36,995 bases of DNA from a virus. The position numbers and the translations under genes were made by a program. Position 1 is the first letter of the stretch; each line of letters starts with the position of its first letter. Location: IMG/VR virus record IMGVR_UViG_3300042010_000254, positions 1-36,995 of that record, one strand, 5' to 3'. A model generated the notes under the pieces. That model saw only the letters and a program-made list of their open reading frames with translations. It had not been told where the DNA came from and ran no database searches. Of the stretch, positions 35,983-36,995 are shown one piece after another.

Positions 35983-36995
35983 TGGCTGGCAAACGCAAAA
36001 ATCCTGCAGACGCAATCCTTCCACCGCGGGTCTATAGGGGGAAGTCAAAATATGAATTTCACCCGGCTAGCGGTGGTTCCGTATCCCTTTGCCCTCTCGA
36101 CTCACCTATTTCATTGGTTTGGGCCAAGTTCGAGGCTGCGCTAAAAGATATAGAGGAAAAGACCAATCTTGCTGGACTATTCGATGATTTTTTTGCCAGC
36201 GCGGATTATCACAAGCTTGGTGCGGAAACTCGTAAGGATTATAAAAAATATGCCCGTAAGCTCGTCCCGGTATTCGGAAAGATGGATCCTGACAGCGTTA
36301 AACCACAGCACCTACGACAATACATGGACAAAAGGGGCGTAGTTGCCCCTGTTCAGGCAAATAGGGAAAAAGCATTCATGAGCAGAGTTTATGGATGGGC
36401 TTATGAAAGGGGGATGGTGAAAGGGAACCCATGTAAGGGAGTTCGTCAATTTAAAGAGGAAGAACGGGAACGCTACGTAACAGACCAGGAATACAACGCG
36501 CTTTATGAGATCTCGCCGGTTGTCGTGAAAGTAGCGATGGAGATTGCTTATCTCTGCCTGGCGCGCCAGGGTGATGTCCTTGCCGTGCAAAAAGCGCATT
36601 TACTGCCAGAAGGGATCTTTATACGACAAGGTAAAACTGCCGCGAAGCAAATTAAAGCATGGTCTGACCGTCTGGCATCCGCCATAGAACTGTCAAATTC
36701 ACTACCACTGAAAGACGGTGTATCGAGTATTTACGTTCTGCACCAGCAAAATGGGCAGAGATACACGCGTGATGGATTCAATAGCCGCTGGCAGCAGGCA
36801 AAAGAAGAGGCGCAGAAGAAATACCCTCACCTGCTTTTTGATTTTACTTTTCACGATTTGAAGGCGAAAGGTGTGTCTGATTTAGAAGGAAGCCTGCAGG
36901 AAAAGCAGCAAATTTCCGGTCACAAAACTATTACCCAGACGGCCCGTTACGATCGAAAAGTAAAGATTGTCCCGGTGGTTGGTGGGCAAAAATGA
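35982..36995 (+). CDS. int: Tyrosine-recombinase integrase
   Basis: 337 residues from the ATG at 35982 (TGATG overlap with the DUF4224 stop; a GTG one codon earlier is possible). The N-terminal arm-type region is basic (residues 3-25). The core-binding domain spans ~60-160. Catalytic residues, counted from the ATG, are Arg195 (CLARQGD), Lys218, His291 in HDLK, His314 in GHK and Tyr323 in TARYDRK. The box II arginine, normally HxLR, is Lys294. The gene ends on the last base of the window, so the attachment site is probably just outside. It integrates and, with the DUF4224 protein, excises the prophage. Confidence 0.93.
   Translation: MAGKRKNPADAILPPRVYRGKSKYEFHPASGGSVSLCPLDSPISLVWAKFEAALKDIEEKTNLAGLFDDFFASADYHKLGAETRKDYKKYARKLVPVFGKMDPDSVKPQHLRQYMDKRGVVAPVQANREKAFMSRVYGWAYERGMVKGNPCKGVRQFKEEERERYVTDQEYNALYEISPVVVKVAMEIAYLCLARQGDVLAVQKAHLLPEGIFIRQGKTAAKQIKAWSDRLASAIELSNSLPLKDGVSSIYVLHQQNGQRYTRDGFNSRWQQAKEEAQKKYPHLLFDFTFHDLKAKGVSDLEGSLQEKQQISGHKTITQTARYDRKVKIVPVVGGQK

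Overview
The window is almost all of one lambda-type (siphovirus, cos-packaging) prophage of an enterobacterial host. The evidence is a lambda-order head and tail block (Nu1-A-W-B-protease/capsid ... Z-U-V-G-T-H-M-L-K-I-J), a lambda-like cos sequence, a Q-type antiterminator, YdaS/YdaT-type early genes, a RecE-related protein, and a tyrosine integrase that ends on the last base. Family choice (DUF1441, DUF1627, DUF4060, DUF4222, DUF4224, Ref, RusA, GH19 endolysin) points to Enterobacterales such as Klebsiella, Enterobacter, Salmonella or Escherichia. I cannot name the species. No tRNA, CRISPR array or insertion sequence was seen.

Layout. 1-591 (minus): start of a tail fiber gene that leaves the window. 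717-986 (plus): a small secreted-protein gene between fiber and gpJ. 1018-13419 (minus): tail and head-tail joining genes from J back to an FII-like protein, with a G/GT frameshift. 13412-20080 (minus): decoration protein, a fused ClpP-type protease/capsid protein, portal, gpW, large terminase and a Nu1-like protein. 20192-20239: cos. 20282-20770 (minus): a membrane protein of unknown role. 20904-22756 (minus): Rz/Rz1, GH19 endolysin and two holin-like proteins, with a likely pR'/tR' leader upstream. 22991-24448 (plus): an inserted two-gene unit, a proteasome-like Ntn-hydrolase plus a 49-residue protein, bounded by terminators. 24480-31365 (minus): the pR-side early operon, in transcription order Cro/YdaS, YdaT, DUF4222, an O-like replication protein with built-in iterons, DUF1627, small genes, an SOS-box UmuD'-like gene, Ref nuclease, cytosine methyltransferase, RusA and Q. 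31438-31929 (plus): a repressor without a peptidase domain. 32025-36995 (plus): the pL-side operon, with several small genes, a RecE-N-terminal-like protein, DUF4060, a DUF4224 putative excisionase and integrase.

How it fits together. Six copies of a CTAC-N5-GTAG palindrome flank the repressor gene, three at pR/pRM and three at a pL-like promoter (TTGACA-16-TATTCT), which is a lambda-style two-operator circuit. The repressor lacks an S24 peptidase domain. The only LexA-type box I found (CTGTATATTTATACAG) sits before a UmuD'-like gene without a visible catalytic serine, so how the prophage is induced is unclear. Q is followed by a terminator. Late transcription is inferred to start near 22870 and to run leftward through lysis, cos, head and tail genes.

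Most unusual content: the stand-alone Ntn-hydrolase operon at 22991-24448. Its Thr2, Asp18 and Lys37 match the proteasome/HslV Thr1-Asp17-Lys33 triad, and it sits like a moron between Q and the lysis genes. Next are the UmuD'-like SOS gene, the six-operator switch, the 15-bp in-frame iterons, the variant cos overhang and the non-canonical G/GT slippery site.
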